DNA from: Pyrenopolyporus hunteri
Taxonomy: Eukaryota; Ascomycota; Sordariomycetes; Xylariales; Hypoxylaceae
Direction: 5' to 3'
Length of the DNA: 64,000 nucleotides
Assembly (NCBI GenBank): GCA_902806595.1
Contig: CADCXC010000038.1
Coordinates: 124,001 to 188,000 of the forward strand
The notes beneath the pieces were generated by a model. The model did no database searches. It saw only the letters and a program-made list of their open reading frames with translations, and had not been told where the DNA came from. Below, piece after piece: positions 46,741 to 58,239 of this stretch. Position 1 is the stretch's first letter. Each line of letters starts with the position of its first letter. Made by a program: the position numbers and the translations under genes.

Positions 46741-48042
46741 TCATCTTTCCGGTATGATGCCTCTGAAGTCAAAGGTTCCATCCGCGCCCTTTACGACGAC
46801 GCCTCGTTCGGTGACCACGGCGTCGATGAGCTCCGCCGGAGTGACATCAAACGCCGGGTTCCATACGCCGATTCGTTGGTCGGCGGTGGCCACGCGTTCC
46901 GTGCGACTAACGTCGATAGTCCCGTCTTTGCCTACGACGGCCCCGCTAATCTGCGTCAGTTCCTCGGGTTTCCGTTCTTCGATCTTGATCCCCGCCCCGG
47001 TCTCCGTCTGCAGGTCGATGCTCGTCGTCGGTGCCGCCACGACGAATTTCAATCCGTGGTATTTGGCGAGTACGGCGAGCGTGTAAGTCCCTATCTTGTT
47101 GGCGGTGTCTCCGTTGCGCACGACTCGGTCCGCACCTACGATGACCGCGGCGATGTTGCTCTCGGCCTTCTTGGTGGCGAACAAAGCGCCCGCCATGGAG
47201 TCTGTGATCAGAGTCGAGGGAATCTTCTCGTACACGAGCTCGAAGGCGGTGAGCCGGCTGCCTTGGTTGTACGGCCGGGTCTCGGTGCAGTAAGCATGGT
47301 GCAAGTGGCCGCCCGAATGCAGCGAGCGGACGATGCCGAGCGCTGTTCCGTGGCCCGACGTGGCGAGCGATCCCGTGTTGCAATGCGTCAAGACCGACAG
47401 CTTGCCATCGGCAGACTTCGTCGGGGCGTTCTCAAGCAACCACTTGCTCCCGTGCTCACCGATCAAAAGGTTGGTCTCGGTATCCTTGCGGAAGATTTCT
47501 TCCGCGGCGGCGATGTAGGCGTCGATGATCGCGTCACGCCCCGCGGCGTTGTTTTCCTTGCCGGATACGTTTACGGACCGAATCGTATTCTTGAGGTGGG
47601 TGATGGCGTTGCTGAGATCCACGGCTGTCGGCCGCGATTGCTTCAGGTAATCCAGGCGCGAGTCAATGTAGGATATCGTCTCGTGCGTAGTAGATGCTTC
47701 TACGTCGGTTTTAGCCATCGATCGTCACCGACCGTTGGGTGGAAGGTAAGGGCGATAAATAGGGGGGCCACTTACTGCAACTCCCATTATTCAATTCAAC
47801 TCCGTGAGCGAGCGCTGCTACGATGGCTATGGCCGGAGCGCCTACGAACTCGATGAGTATTTAAACGCGTCGGATTTACTCGGGCTTGGAAGAGGCTTAC
47901 CTCTAACCCTCATAGACTTTATGCTATCGAATGCCTCTTCGCTCGTCGAGACTTGGTCATAGTGATGCTCATGGGGCAGCCTCAGCTGGTCGAGGACCTC
48001 CAGTTTGCCCCTGGAATAACGAATAGCTTGAAGGCCTGACAT
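46741..48042 (-). CDS. MRI1: Methylthioribose-1-phosphate isomerase
   Basis: The model has three exons, complement(46741..47699, 47776..47841, 47901..48042), giving 388 residues. The protein shows the eIF2B-alpha-related isomerase fold: MRVRGAPAIAI near the N-terminus, SRPTAVDLSNAI, the catalytic Cys in THCNTGSLAT, and the catalytic Asp in GADRVVRNGDTANKIG. It converts 5-methylthioribose-1-phosphate to the ribulose form in the methionine salvage pathway, in the cytosol and nucleus. The 66-nt middle exon is supported by the conserved RGAPAIAIVAALA reading. The last intron acceptor (GACGTAG) is the best frame-keeping choice but has only a weak branch site. The gene ends 232 nt from the convergent M20 peptidase. 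It is a standard single-copy gene with nothing unusual. Confidence 0.95.
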
Positions 48043-48727
48043 TGTCTTTATCCTCTGTTCTCTAGCAAGCCCAGATCTTTATTGGGACTAAACGAATAAT
48101 GCCTGTCGAAAACGAACACTATGGTTACAAGGTTCAAGACCTACTACGTAGAAGAAGGAATGGAGAGCCCGTTATTATAGAACTGACCTGGCCACAAATT
48201 TCGCCATCGCGGTTAGACGTACTACCCGACCAGCGTAGGTACCAACTCCCCTATCGCATAATTGTATGGCGAAATTCCCTTCTAAGAATTCTGCCGGACC
48301 CCGCCGTGAGAAAAGCCCCGCGGAAACGCATTGTATTGTACAATAGGTACCCTCTCTGCCTAAGAGCCAATCGTCGTGCGGCGCAGCTTTCACCGCCTTC
48401 GGGTAGCTTCATCCTTGACCCCTGGCTTATATTAGCGCGGACTTGAGTTTCTTGCCGGCCGTCAGACAGCTGTTGCCTTTCCAAGCTCACTTGATTGATC
48501 CCAGAGCTTCAACCTAGGTACCTAGTATTATAGCGATAATCTACAATACCAACAAGATATCGGATATCGAACACTCACACTCACACAGCGATAACTACGC
48601 GCGCCCGGGTAGTAGCTTCACTGCCTAGGTGCCTTACCTACCGCTAATTCGATCTCGTCTGGTATTGTAAGGCAGGCCATTGCTATTCGAACCATGAGGT
48701 AGGGAGGTACACCTTAAGCTGTTCGCC
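48043..48727. promoter_or_regulatory. Divergent intergenic region, MRI1 / TRS130
   Basis: These 685 nt separate the start codons of two divergent housekeeping genes and should hold both promoters. An open frame at 48099-48446 starts with ATG and has a basic, Arg-rich translation, but no family is recognised and it covers most of the MRI1 promoter, so I do not call it a gene. Confidence 0.45.
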
Positions 48728-51700
48728 ATGGAGCAGCCGTTCTCTACTTCGAAAGTCACAGGTGCTTGCTCCCATACCTCCTTATCCCCTTTTACACTCT
48801 GCGCCGGCTTCGCTAACTTTAAGCAGTCGAGTACTTCGACCCTCACGACGTATTTAAACTCCTCGCGCCCGGCCTAGTCCCCCGACTCCCCTTGCGGAAC
48901 CTTCATTGGCAGTCCCACGCCGGCCCCCTTCGATCCATCGACACCCTGCACGTCGACCTTGTCCAGGCCGGCGACAAGACCTCCGTTACTTCTCCCGTAT
49001 CCTCTGCGCCCGCCTCTCAGCAGCTGGACAATGCCTCCGCCCGCGACGATGGCTTTCAGACGCAGATCGGAGCCGCGTCGTCTACCGACGCCGTCGACCA
49101 GACCGCGAATCGTAACAGCACACCCGTACGCCGGCACCAGATCCCCGGGCTGAGGAGGACGCCCTACCTCAAGGTGTTCCTGGCACGATGCGACGACAAC
49201 GACTCCTATAAGGGGCACGTGAGGCAGGAGATACGCGACTGGATCAAATCCAACACGCCCCCCTCCACCTCCAAGAGGAACACCGCCGAAAATCACGACG
49301 CCTTCGAGTGGCTCATCGTCCACGTCGTCATACCGAACACGGTCGCCGCGACCCAGCCCAGGGACTCGGGTTCCTTGTCCGAGAAGAGTTCGGCCGCGTC
49401 CAGGTGGAGACCCGGTTCGAGCACGCTCCTCGAGAAGATGAGATCCGATTTCAACACTTCCAGCAAAGGGACGGTGGATCGGATCGCCCAGATCCGCATC
49501 GGCGTGAACGACGTTCCGTACGACCTCCTGCCCCGCGTGGTGCCCGCCGTGCCTAGCGGCTATACCGAGACGGAACAGGAGACGGAGAATGCGTGGGCGG
49601 ACCTCATCGCCAAGTTCCGCGGCCTCATCCTGTCTAGCTTCGACCTACGCGTCAGCCAGTACGAGGAGGATATCAGGGAGAAGGATGCGCAGAGGACGTT
49701 GCCCGGGTGGAACTTTTGTACCTTCTTCATCCTCAAGGAGGGGCTGGCTCGAGGTTTCGAGAGCGTGGGCTTGGTGGAAGATGCGCTGGTCGGATACGAC
49801 GAGTTGAGCGTGGGGCTCGATATGATCGTCAAAGACCAAGCCTCGACGGGGTCCGGATCTGCCGCGAATGCTCTGTTGAGCTATACCGAGGAGCTGAAGA
49901 AGATTGCGCTGAAGGCTAGAGCCGCGATCGCCGGGGTAGAAGACGAGGAGGAGGAAGAGCTAGTCGATCTACAGTCGTCTCACGCCGAAGGGGCTCAGCC
50001 CAAGGACGCGGACGACGACATTCCCATCAGCTCTACCAAGAAACCCTACCGCGATATGATCGTCGCCAATAACGTGTCCGTCTTTGACTTTAGATGTTAC
50101 ATCTTTGCGAGGCAGATAGCCCTCCTGCTCCGGCTCGGGAACGCCTGGTCGACGAGGGAAGAGCTGCTAGCAAAGCTCAAGGAGCAACAAGAATCGGTCC
50201 TGCCCGGCGTCGCACCCCGGGCGCCGCCCCCTAAGCAAAAGGAAAACGAGCACGAAGATCTAACCATGCTAGCCGAGATCTGCCGACGGACGCTAGAATT
50301 CATCCCGACGCTTTCTCAGGTTATGAGAAACGACGTCTATACCGCGCTGTCTGACATGGCCAAGGCGGACGGGGAGGATGCTGTAGCAGCGGCTCGGACG
50401 GACCCTCTGATCTCGGAAGTGGTTGATAACCTCGTGGCTTCGTTTGCGTTCTCCATCGCGCAGCAGATCCTAGCCCAGACGTCCACCAAAGCTTTGCCGA
50501 TACCTCCGTCCACGCTGGCACCGGCTGATTCGCACGAGCCCAAATCGGCGATACCAGAACCTAAGACGATGATGCATCCGGCTAGGAGCTCGTCTTTGCT
50601 TATACGGACGGGAGGCGCCGCCGGCGTCGGTCGTCCGCCTCCTAGCCCGAATGTTTTTGCCAGGCGCCGGCCGGGTTCTGGAGACGACCAAGACCACTCT
50701 ACGTTTCTCAAAGCCGGGCTGGAAGATCTCGCCGCTAGGAGGGCGGAGCTCTACATGCTGTCTAGGAATATCCTCGCGGAATGCGGCAAGAAACGAGGAT
50801 GGAGCGATGGTTGGGCCAGCGTGCCAGTCATAGAACAAGCAACCATGGTCGAAATGGTCGACGTCGACCTCGGGGATGATAACGACGGTGACGAGAAGCA
50901 AAAACCAGCCGCGGAGGGCGGGAAGACACCAGTCGGCGGTGAGGCTATCGTTTCGCTCTCGGGCATCGGTAGCAGGCTACTCAAGACAGCCCTCGACAAT
51001 CCCGACGACTTCTACCGCCTATATGAGACGCTCACCGATAAAGCCCTACGACACTACACAGTCGCCGATCATACTCACTCAGTGCAGGCTAGTAGCGCAG
51101 ATATCGCAGTGTTGAAGTATCATCTTGGCGACTACGACTCGGCTTCCTCCTACTTCTGGAAAACTACCCCTTTCTTTGGTGAAAGCGGCTGGAGCCTGCT
51201 CGAGCTATCCATGCTGATTATGTTCTCAAGGTGCCTCAAGCAACTGCAACGGAAAGACGAGTACGTTAAGGTAATGCTGAAGCTTCTAACGAAGGCCGCC
51301 TCGGCCGAAAGAGACCGCCAAGAACAGAAGTCGTCCTTCCGACTAGGGAAGAAGGCAGACGTTGAATATCCGGATAGCGACGTGATCAAGGGACTATTAG
51401 ACGAGTTACTTTCGACAACGAGGACATTATCGAACGAGCTGCAGATACCACTTTCTAGCTTCTTTTCCGTTGTCGAAGTCGACGGTCCTCCCGAGTACCA
51501 CCAAGGCCAGGATGGCATCTCGCTCAACCTGAAAATAATCAGCTTACTGATGGACGAACTCAAAGTCGATTCGGCGAAAGTGCGTGTCATCAGCACGGCT
51601 ACGAGATCGCCGAAGGAGATACAGTTTGAGCTCCCGCAACCGGTGACGATCAAGCCGGGTAAGAACAGGATCAAGCTGAGGAGTAACGTGAGCCCATCTA

Positions 51701-53504
51701 TTCCTCTTGATTTTCGAGGACGAAATCCCGCTAACAGTGATAGGCGACCATACCGGGCACTTACGAGATCGACAAGATAGACCTCATAGCCAGCAACTTA
51801 CATCTTCATTACGAGCGCGAAACGGGTCAGGCCGTAAACAAGCCCGATTCCATCCTCCGTTCTCCGTACGTGGTTATCTATCATCGAGCCGACACCCTCG
51901 ACGTACGGCTACGTGCGTCGAAGCATGTTCAATTAGATCGTAATAATACGGTAGATATCGACCTGAACCCGGGGTGGAACGACTTGATTAGCGCCGAAGT
52001 TCGAGTCAAGGCGGCCACGGGGGGGTTAAGGCTGCTCACCAGCGAAGCAAAGTGTGTCACCCCGTCCGTTAGCTTCTCCAAACCGCCGGAGGGCGGCTTG
52101 TTTTCCTTCGAGTCCATACAACGGAACCAGACGGCCAGGATCCGTTTTCCATTCACGGTAGAGCAGGAGGCCCTCAGCATATCCATACGCATCGAAGTGT
52201 CGTACGCCACCGAAAACGGCAGGTTCTTCTTTTCGGCGACGCCCACCATCGAAACCGCCCTAGCCCTCGGGGTTAACGTCCAGGACGTCTTCAAGCATAG
52301 GGCTCTCTATTCTCGCTTCACCGTGTCTACCGCTAACCAGAGCCCTCTGCGTCTATTCAAGAGCGAGCTCCTCAGCTCGGAAGTCTTCGAATCGGAGTTT
52401 GGCGTACCTCCCGGCGCACCCGTCGTCGTCTTCCCGAAGCAGCCGGCTAGCTTACTGTATAAGATCACCCGCAAGATGGACGTGAAGATGGGCCCCAAAA
52501 CAAAGAAGACCATGTACCTCAGACTACACTATTGCGTCTTGCAGGAGGAGATCGAGTCCTTATTCGAGGACGCGTTAATAGAATCCCTACGAGACACGCC
52601 GCTTCGCCCTTTCTCCCGGCTTCTCTGTTCGACCGTGGTCCCGCATGTTCGGCAGAGCTTTACGGGCTACGAGCTGGAGCGCGCGGCCCTCACCGGGGCG
52701 GTTCCCACCGCATTCCTGTCCTCCGTGAACTGGGCCAGGTACTTTACCGGGCTGGGCAAGGCACCGGACGGCAGTGATTACTCCCAGGTCTTGACGTCTT
52801 TCCTCCAGAGCTGGCACGTCGAGAATCCAAAACTGGCCTTCGATACGTCTTCGATTCCCGCCAAGCCCAGGTCCATTCTAATCCCGGTAGACATACCATC
52901 CCTCACCATCGTCCACACCGCCGACATCCGGCTACAACCCCCACCCCAACCATCACCATCTCTCCCCTCGGACCCGACCTCCCCAACCGTCTGCACCAAC
53001 CAGCTCCTCCCCGCGGTCCTTCACCTCAAGTGGACTCGCATCTGGGACACGGCCACCCCGGCCGCCGAGCAGACCGACCTCGAGTTCAGCTACGAGCTCG
53101 CCGCGCCGCAGGACACGTGGCTCCTAGGCGGTCGCCGCAAGGGGCACTTCGTCATCCCCGCCCCCGTCCCCGACTCCCCTTCTTCCTACGAAAGCACCCC
53201 CGACACCGAGGCCGAGATCCCGATCCTCCTGATCCCGCTGCGCGAGGGCCGCCTGCCCTACCCCGGCGTCGAGATCCGCGAGGTCCGGCCCTACGACGAC
53301 GCCTCCGACGGCCGGCCCCCGCCGTCCGCGACCGCGGCTTCGCCCGTGCACTTCGAGACCGATCTGAGGAATCTCGGCGAGACGGTGCACGTCCTCGTGG
53401 ATAGGGCCCGCGTCACGCTTAGCCTGGATGCGAGTGGTCCCGGGGGAGGGCCGTTGGTGTTGGACGTGGAGAGGTTGCCGGGGACTGGGAGGGTTGTTGC
53501 ATGA
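48728..53504 (+). CDS. TRS130: TRAPP complex subunit Trs130 (TRAPPC10 family)
   Basis: The model has three exons, 48728..48761, 48827..51687 and 51744..53504, giving 1551 residues. The short first exon (MEQPFSTSKVT) is supported by the conserved continuation VEYFDPHDVFKLLAPGL after a 65-nt intron; the third exon joins in frame at LRSNATIPGTYEIDKIDL. The N-terminal half carries the conserved TRAPPC10 blocks (RTPYLKVFLARCDD, FEWLIVHVV, GWNFCTFFILKEGLARGFE). The C-terminal half is the beta-sandwich region with low-complexity Pro/Ser loops. Trs130 is part of the TRAPPII complex, the guanine exchange factor for Ypt31/32 at the late Golgi. Acidic and Gly/Pro-rich insertions (for example around EDEEEEELVD) are usual for filamentous fungi. 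The gene is compact, with small introns. Confidence 0.93.
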
Positions 53505-54191
53505 GCGTGAGCGTTTTGTCTTACGATGATGCTGGTCTACTGCTTCCAGCTTGTCTGTCGCATCTTGATTGCCCCAGTATCTGGCCCAGGTAGGCTAGGC
53601 CGGGAGCCTGGGGAAATGAATATACCCGTCTACCTACTTAACGGAGGTGATAGACGTTATGATAGGAGGTAGAAGTAGCTGCATTTGTACGTAGCTCGCC
53701 TATATACAGTATATAAAACAGTATTATTTACCTAGGTCCCAAGCCACGTCCTCAAGACCCTTACCGAGTCTCTTTCGTCAAGTATACATCGCATGGCTCC
53801 ATACGTAACTACCGGAAGTTTGATGGACGGTGAGTGACGATCACGGTCAATTAGAAATAGACAAAGCGTAAGATAGAGCCCGGATAAATTCGCCGAACCA
53901 CCTTAAGAGCAAGGGTACGATTTACGCTTCAAGGGACCTCGAAGCTAACAAGGACGCACCAGGGGTATCACAATCTATTGAAGCTTGTAGTGTAGCCATT
54001 TTCTATCGCTTTTTCTTCGTAAAACGTATCTCGTTCAACCGCCACCCGCTCCGCTGATCCCCCGTGTATATCCCACGCCCCCATGATTTTTCGTGCCAGT
54101 TTCCCCGGTCCGCCTTTAGATAAAGTAGAGCATATCGGAGTTGAGAAGCCAGGGTGAACTTACGTAGAAGAGAGACGTCGCCTAGCTCTAC
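53505..54191. other. Intergenic region between convergent genes
   Basis: About 690 nt hold the trailers of TRS130 and CDC43. I see no coding frame, repeat tract or RNA gene beyond one TACCTAGG word at about 53728. Confidence 0.6.
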
Positions 54192-55682
54192 TCAGCCGTC
54201 TAACTCGTCCAGGTTCGGCGGGTGGAAAGGATTCCACTTGTCCATCTCGTGCACCGGTATCTTCCCCTCGGCCTTCCACTTAGCTTCCAGCCGCGCAATC
54301 GTCTCCTGGGTTTTATCCCAATCGAGCTCCTTCTTAATCCTCTCCGTCTCGTACCCCCAATCGTCGTCGCTGTCGTCGTCTTCCTCGGGAGGAGCCAGCA
54401 GCGTCTCCCGCGCTTTTGCGATCCTCTGGGCGGCTTCGATCCCTATGCACAGCCGCGAATCAAATTTCCCCAGACCCTCCTCTTTCTTGCCGTCGTCCTC
54501 GTCACCGGCCATCGTAGCCAGCGCCGCGAGACCTAGATACGCGTGGTAGACGTCCGGAGGCCCGCCTGGATGCTTTGCAAACCCGCCGATCATGTGCTGC
54601 GTCTTCTCCAGGATAAACTTCCTAGCGGGGCCGCGGTCGATCACATTGCCTTCGCCGAGCATGGACAGCGTGCCGCTGACCCACCACGTGTAGCAGGTAT
54701 CGGCGACCTTATTCAGACGGCCGTTGAAGCCGGCTATCTGGGGCTCGTCCGTTACAGATAGGGAGGATAGATCAGGAAGTGCGTGGTTGACGGAGTCATC
54801 GTCGTCGGAATCCGGATCGACGTAGTCGAACGGGCGGCATGCCAAGAAGTGTACGAGGGAGGGAATCGAAGGAATGCCGGCGTGGAGGTACTTGTTAGGT
54901 TCCGTAGCCGCGTTGGGGTTAGTAAGGTCGAGGACGGACAGCGCTGCTACGGCGCAGTAAGCGTATCCGGCGTGACTCTCGTGCGTGGAACTCTCGGCCA
55001 GACCACCGTCAAACGTCTGTCCCCGCCGTATGTGCGCCACGAGTGCGTCGACGTCAAAGTCGTCGCTCGTCCCGGCCCCCCCAAGAGCCCACCTGACAGT
55101 AGCAGCCAAGTAGCAGTACCGCATGTCCCTTCCTCCCCCCACGTAACCGTCCTCGTCGATAAGCTCGCCAAAGCTCCCGTCGTCTCTTTGCAGCGTCTTG
55201 AGCCAGCGGAGGGTCTTTATGCGGTTGACGCCCTCGAAAGCCTTCGATCCGTCATCCTCGGCCAAGATCCCTAGTAGGAGCAGAGCGAAGTATGTGGCAG
55301 CTACGTTAGCGTTGGCCGGGTCACGGGCGGACTCGACCTTGTTTATAGCGTCCCATCTGGTCGTGTACTTGGGTGGTAGAACGTGGTGGGGTGAGCCGCA
55401 GAAGCCGCCTTGGGGATGTTGCAGCGACAGAACCCAAGCCCGTAGCCGTTTGCGGTCGTCTAAGCTTATGAGGGAAGCCTTAATAGGGTCCCGTGGGGGT
55501 TCGGAGTATGACGAAGGAGAGGACAGCAGGTCGAGGGCTGCAACGATGAAGAAGCCGAGAGTTAGACGGATGCTATCGTTGCTCACGTAGTGGTGGGGGA
55601 GCACAGAGCGGAAGCATCGCTGCCAGTAGCGAATATGGCGGGCCGCGTCGAGGGGAGGCTGTTGTTGTTCGGGCGAGGTCAT
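54192..55682 (-). CDS. CDC43: Geranylgeranyltransferase type I, beta subunit
   Basis: This is a single exon of 496 residues. It has the repeated alpha-alpha toroid of prenyltransferase beta subunits: LQHPQGGFCGSP, LQRDDGSFGE, RRGQTFDGGLAE and MIGGFAKHPGG are the glycine-rich repeat turns. The zinc ligands of the family are in place: an Asp and Cys in KVADTCYTWW and a His in PDVYHAYLGLA. With the alpha subunit it attaches geranylgeranyl to CaaL proteins such as Rho GTPases, in the cytosol. The SPHHVLPP segment and the lack of the fuller farnesyltransferase pattern favour GGTase-I over farnesyltransferase beta; by eye this is likely but not certain. Two acidic stretches (DPDSDDDDS and EEDDDSDDD) are insertions relative to yeast. 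The gene converges on TRS130. Confidence 0.9.
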   Translation of the reverse strand: MTSPEQQQPPLDAARHIRYWQRCFRSVLPHHYVSNDSIRLTLGFFIVAALDLLSSPSSYSEPPRDPIKASLISLDDRKRLRAWVLSLQHPQGGFCGSPHHVLPPKYTTRWDAINKVESARDPANANVAATYFALLLLGILAEDDGSKAFEGVNRIKTLRWLKTLQRDDGSFGELIDEDGYVGGGRDMRYCYLAATVRWALGGAGTSDDFDVDALVAHIRRGQTFDGGLAESSTHESHAGYAYCAVAALSVLDLTNPNAATEPNKYLHAGIPSIPSLVHFLACRPFDYVDPDSDDDDSVNHALPDLSSLSVTDEPQIAGFNGRLNKVADTCYTWWVSGTLSMLGEGNVIDRGPARKFILEKTQHMIGGFAKHPGGPPDVYHAYLGLAALATMAGDEDDGKKEEGLGKFDSRLCIGIEAAQRIAKARETLLAPPEEDDDSDDDWGYETERIKKELDWDKTQETIARLEAKWKAEGKIPVHEMDKWNPFHPPNLDELDG

Positions 55683-56660
55683 TGCGAGTGGTATAACTTG
55701 GTCGTAAACGGAATCGCAGACATGGATGTCTGATAATCTGATAATACCGGGGGAGACGACTTTGAGGACTGTTTGGTAAGAGAGTAGTAAACAGCGAACA
55801 GTAAATGGTAAATGGTAAACAGACGATCAGTTATTTGGGGTAGTCGCTGCGAAAAATGCCTTGCTATAGGTACCTACGTAGAGTTACCTCTGTACTGTAC
55901 CCGTAGCTCAAGCCGTTTGAACCTGCCCCTCCCTATACTATATGATTACCTGCATCAGCCCTATAACCCCACCTTACCCCTCCATCCATGTGGCTTCGAA
56001 GAGAGCCACGTCGAAGCTCGAGTCGCCCAGTCGCCCAGTCACCATGTACCACGGTATTTTCCACATTATGTAAGACATCCGATGTCGTACGTAACCCCTA
56101 ACCCAGTTAGGCTGAGGTACTTACCCCAAGTACCCAATGCGCTATGAGGTGTTGTTGACGAGCTGAGCGCGATAGGCGATAAGGATAAGCACTTAAAACT
56201 GCCCAAACGCATTTTAATCCCTGGTCCCTGGTCGCTGGAATCAATGAATTGGCATTGCATGCGACCGCTTCCCTTCCTTTCCCTCCTCTTCCTCTTCCCG
56301 TCCCGAACCTGACACAGGACGCACGCACACCACTCATGCACAGCAGACCCCGGGAGACCTAAGGATTCGTCTGCGTGCGTGTAGGACGGAATCCGTCACG
56401 TCGACAGCAAAGGACCTTCGCTCCGTTTTCCTTCTTTCACCTTCTTTCACCTTCAACACCTCCGCCAACGCTCGTTTCGAATAACGACTCCAAAAACGGT
56501 ATCTACCTTATAGGTACCTAACCCAAAGTGCACCATTCCTTAGGTATCTACGACCTATATGAGCCTCAGAGGCGCCGAACGAACGAGCGAACAACGTCGA
56601 ACAAGCCAGTAACCGACCGCAACGAGAAAAAGGGGGAAAGAAGAGAAAAGCCCAACAACC
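55683..56660. promoter_or_regulatory. Divergent intergenic region, CDC43 / ILM1
   Basis: Nearly 1 kb separates the start codons at 55682 (minus) and 56661 (plus). A CTTTCACCTT direct repeat and other pyrimidine-rich sequence lie at about 56420-56460, in the likely leader of ILM1. No gene is supported. Confidence 0.4.
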
Positions 56661-57372
56661 ATGGCGCTCATATCGGCCAAGACCATCATCACCTCCCTCT
56701 GCCTCTTCCACATCACCCTCGCCTACTTCTTCTACAACAACCCCAACGCCATCGCCGAGCAGGCCATAGTCTTTGTGCTCGGCCAAGCCATGGGCATGGT
56801 AAGTCTAGTTATCTAGCTCTTCCTCTTCCTCTCCCGCCCAACCAACCAACCAACACCCAACCAAACATCCACCTACCCACCCAACAAATAGCAACAGCAA
56901 CAAAACACTAACGACAGTAAACCAACAGCCGCACACAACCTCCTTCGCCGCCCCCAGCGCCGCGAGCTCCCTCCTCGGCGTCTCGCTCCTCGTCACCGGA
57001 CTCTCCGACCTGCTCACGCTCTCGCTCCCCGAAGAAATCTGGCTCGTGCACTACTGGGGGGCGCAAGCGCCCCTGCGCATCACGCTCTTCGCGGGCCTCA
57101 CGCTCTTCTCATACTTCTCGACGCCGTCGTACGGGCGGGCGGGGCCGAGCCGGATGTCGCACCCGCTCACGCCTCCCCCGCCGTCGCCGTCGGCCTTCGG
57201 GGCCGTGGCCACGGGCGCCGACGGCCTGCGCAACCGCGTGTTCTTCGCCTTCGCCTTCGTCGAGTTCCTCAGCTGGTTCTGGGTCTGGGTCACGCTCAAG
57301 GAGGAGTCGGCCAACTTTGTCGTGCGCAAGCGCAGGCGCGGGAGCGCGAGTAACGGCGATTCTCTGAGGTAG
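56661..57372 (+). CDS. ILM1: Ilm1-family membrane protein (increased loss of mitochondrial DNA)
   Basis: The model has two exons, 56661..56798 and 56929..57372, giving 193 residues; the 130-nt intron starts GTAAGT and has a CACTAAC branch site. The start is fixed by the conserved opening MALISAKTIITS. Four hydrophobic segments are visible (about residues 7-27, 57-78, 92-110 and 145-165), with a conserved LSLPEE..W..HYWG block between the second and third. The C-terminus is basic and Ser-rich. The family is an integral ER membrane protein whose loss in yeast raises mitochondrial DNA loss; its biochemical role is not known. A disordered Pro-rich loop (HPLTPPPPSPS) is an insertion relative to yeast. 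Recognition is by the conserved N-terminus, length and topology. Confidence 0.88.
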
Positions 57373-58239
57373 GATGACCAGCCGGCCGAGTTTGTTAAGG
57401 GGAGATGTTGGGGAGATGTTGGGGTGGGATTCGATCGCGCAGGATAGATCGTCGGGCGGAAGGTTCCTACTACCAGGGAGACTTATGCCATGGTATAAGA
57501 GATGCGGATAGAGACGTATAAAGTGTACGGGCTAGTTTCCTAACGAGTATGACCGACCCCGTCTGAGTCGCGGGTTGACGAACTCTCTCACCCCCCATTC
57601 TCAACCCCTGATCTATTTTACGGCGGAGTCTTTAAACAAGCATATACTAGCGTGAGCATGGGCACGGGTTGTTGGCATTTTCATGGCATTGATTGGGCTT
57701 GGATTTACGGATTAGCTCGAAAAGATTGCTAGAACGGGAGAGGAAGACGCGAAGGCAATAGAAGATACCCTTTCCTTCTCCAGGAGATCTACGTTAGGGA
57801 GCATCTATCTCAGATAGACGGCGGTCCGTAAATGTTACGTTTGTATGTGCTCAATTAGGTGGTACCTAGGTAGGTAGGTATCTTGATTATCGCCTGTTAA
57901 GCGGTTGCAACTATTCTTACGAGCCCAAGCAAGTCATTTCTGATGTTCGCGAGGGAGCCTCGATATTCCCGGCCGCGCGATCGAAGTTGCGCGTAGGGTT
58001 CCCCCGCGTTAAAGTGCCAAGATCTTAGTACAGCTATGGTTGGGGATCTTCACCCAACCCATCCGGTAGATTAATGTATCTTGCAAATTCTCAAGAACGC
58101 CGTTCGGAGACCAAGGGGCCAAGCCCCAAATCTTCGGAAAGGCTTCAGAACGGCAACCAATGCGTGGGTAACCCAAAGGGGCCAAGGGCGAGGAGCCCAA
58201 TCTGCGGAAAGGGTCGAGGTGAGAGGATAGAAAACGAGT
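57373..58239. other. Intergenic region with a diverged direct repeat
   Basis: About 870 nt lie between the convergent ILM1 and NAA25 genes. A TAGG run occurs at about 57860-57882. At 58111-58142 and 58173-58212 two related segments share AAGGGGCCAAG and a following CGGAAAGG. No coding frame is supported. Confidence 0.55.

Noticed and set aside
48099..48446. 115-residue frame starting with ATG between MRI1 and TRS130
   Set aside because: The translation is Arg-rich without recognisable motifs and it overlaps the MRI1 promoter. It could be a small unknown gene, but support is too weak.
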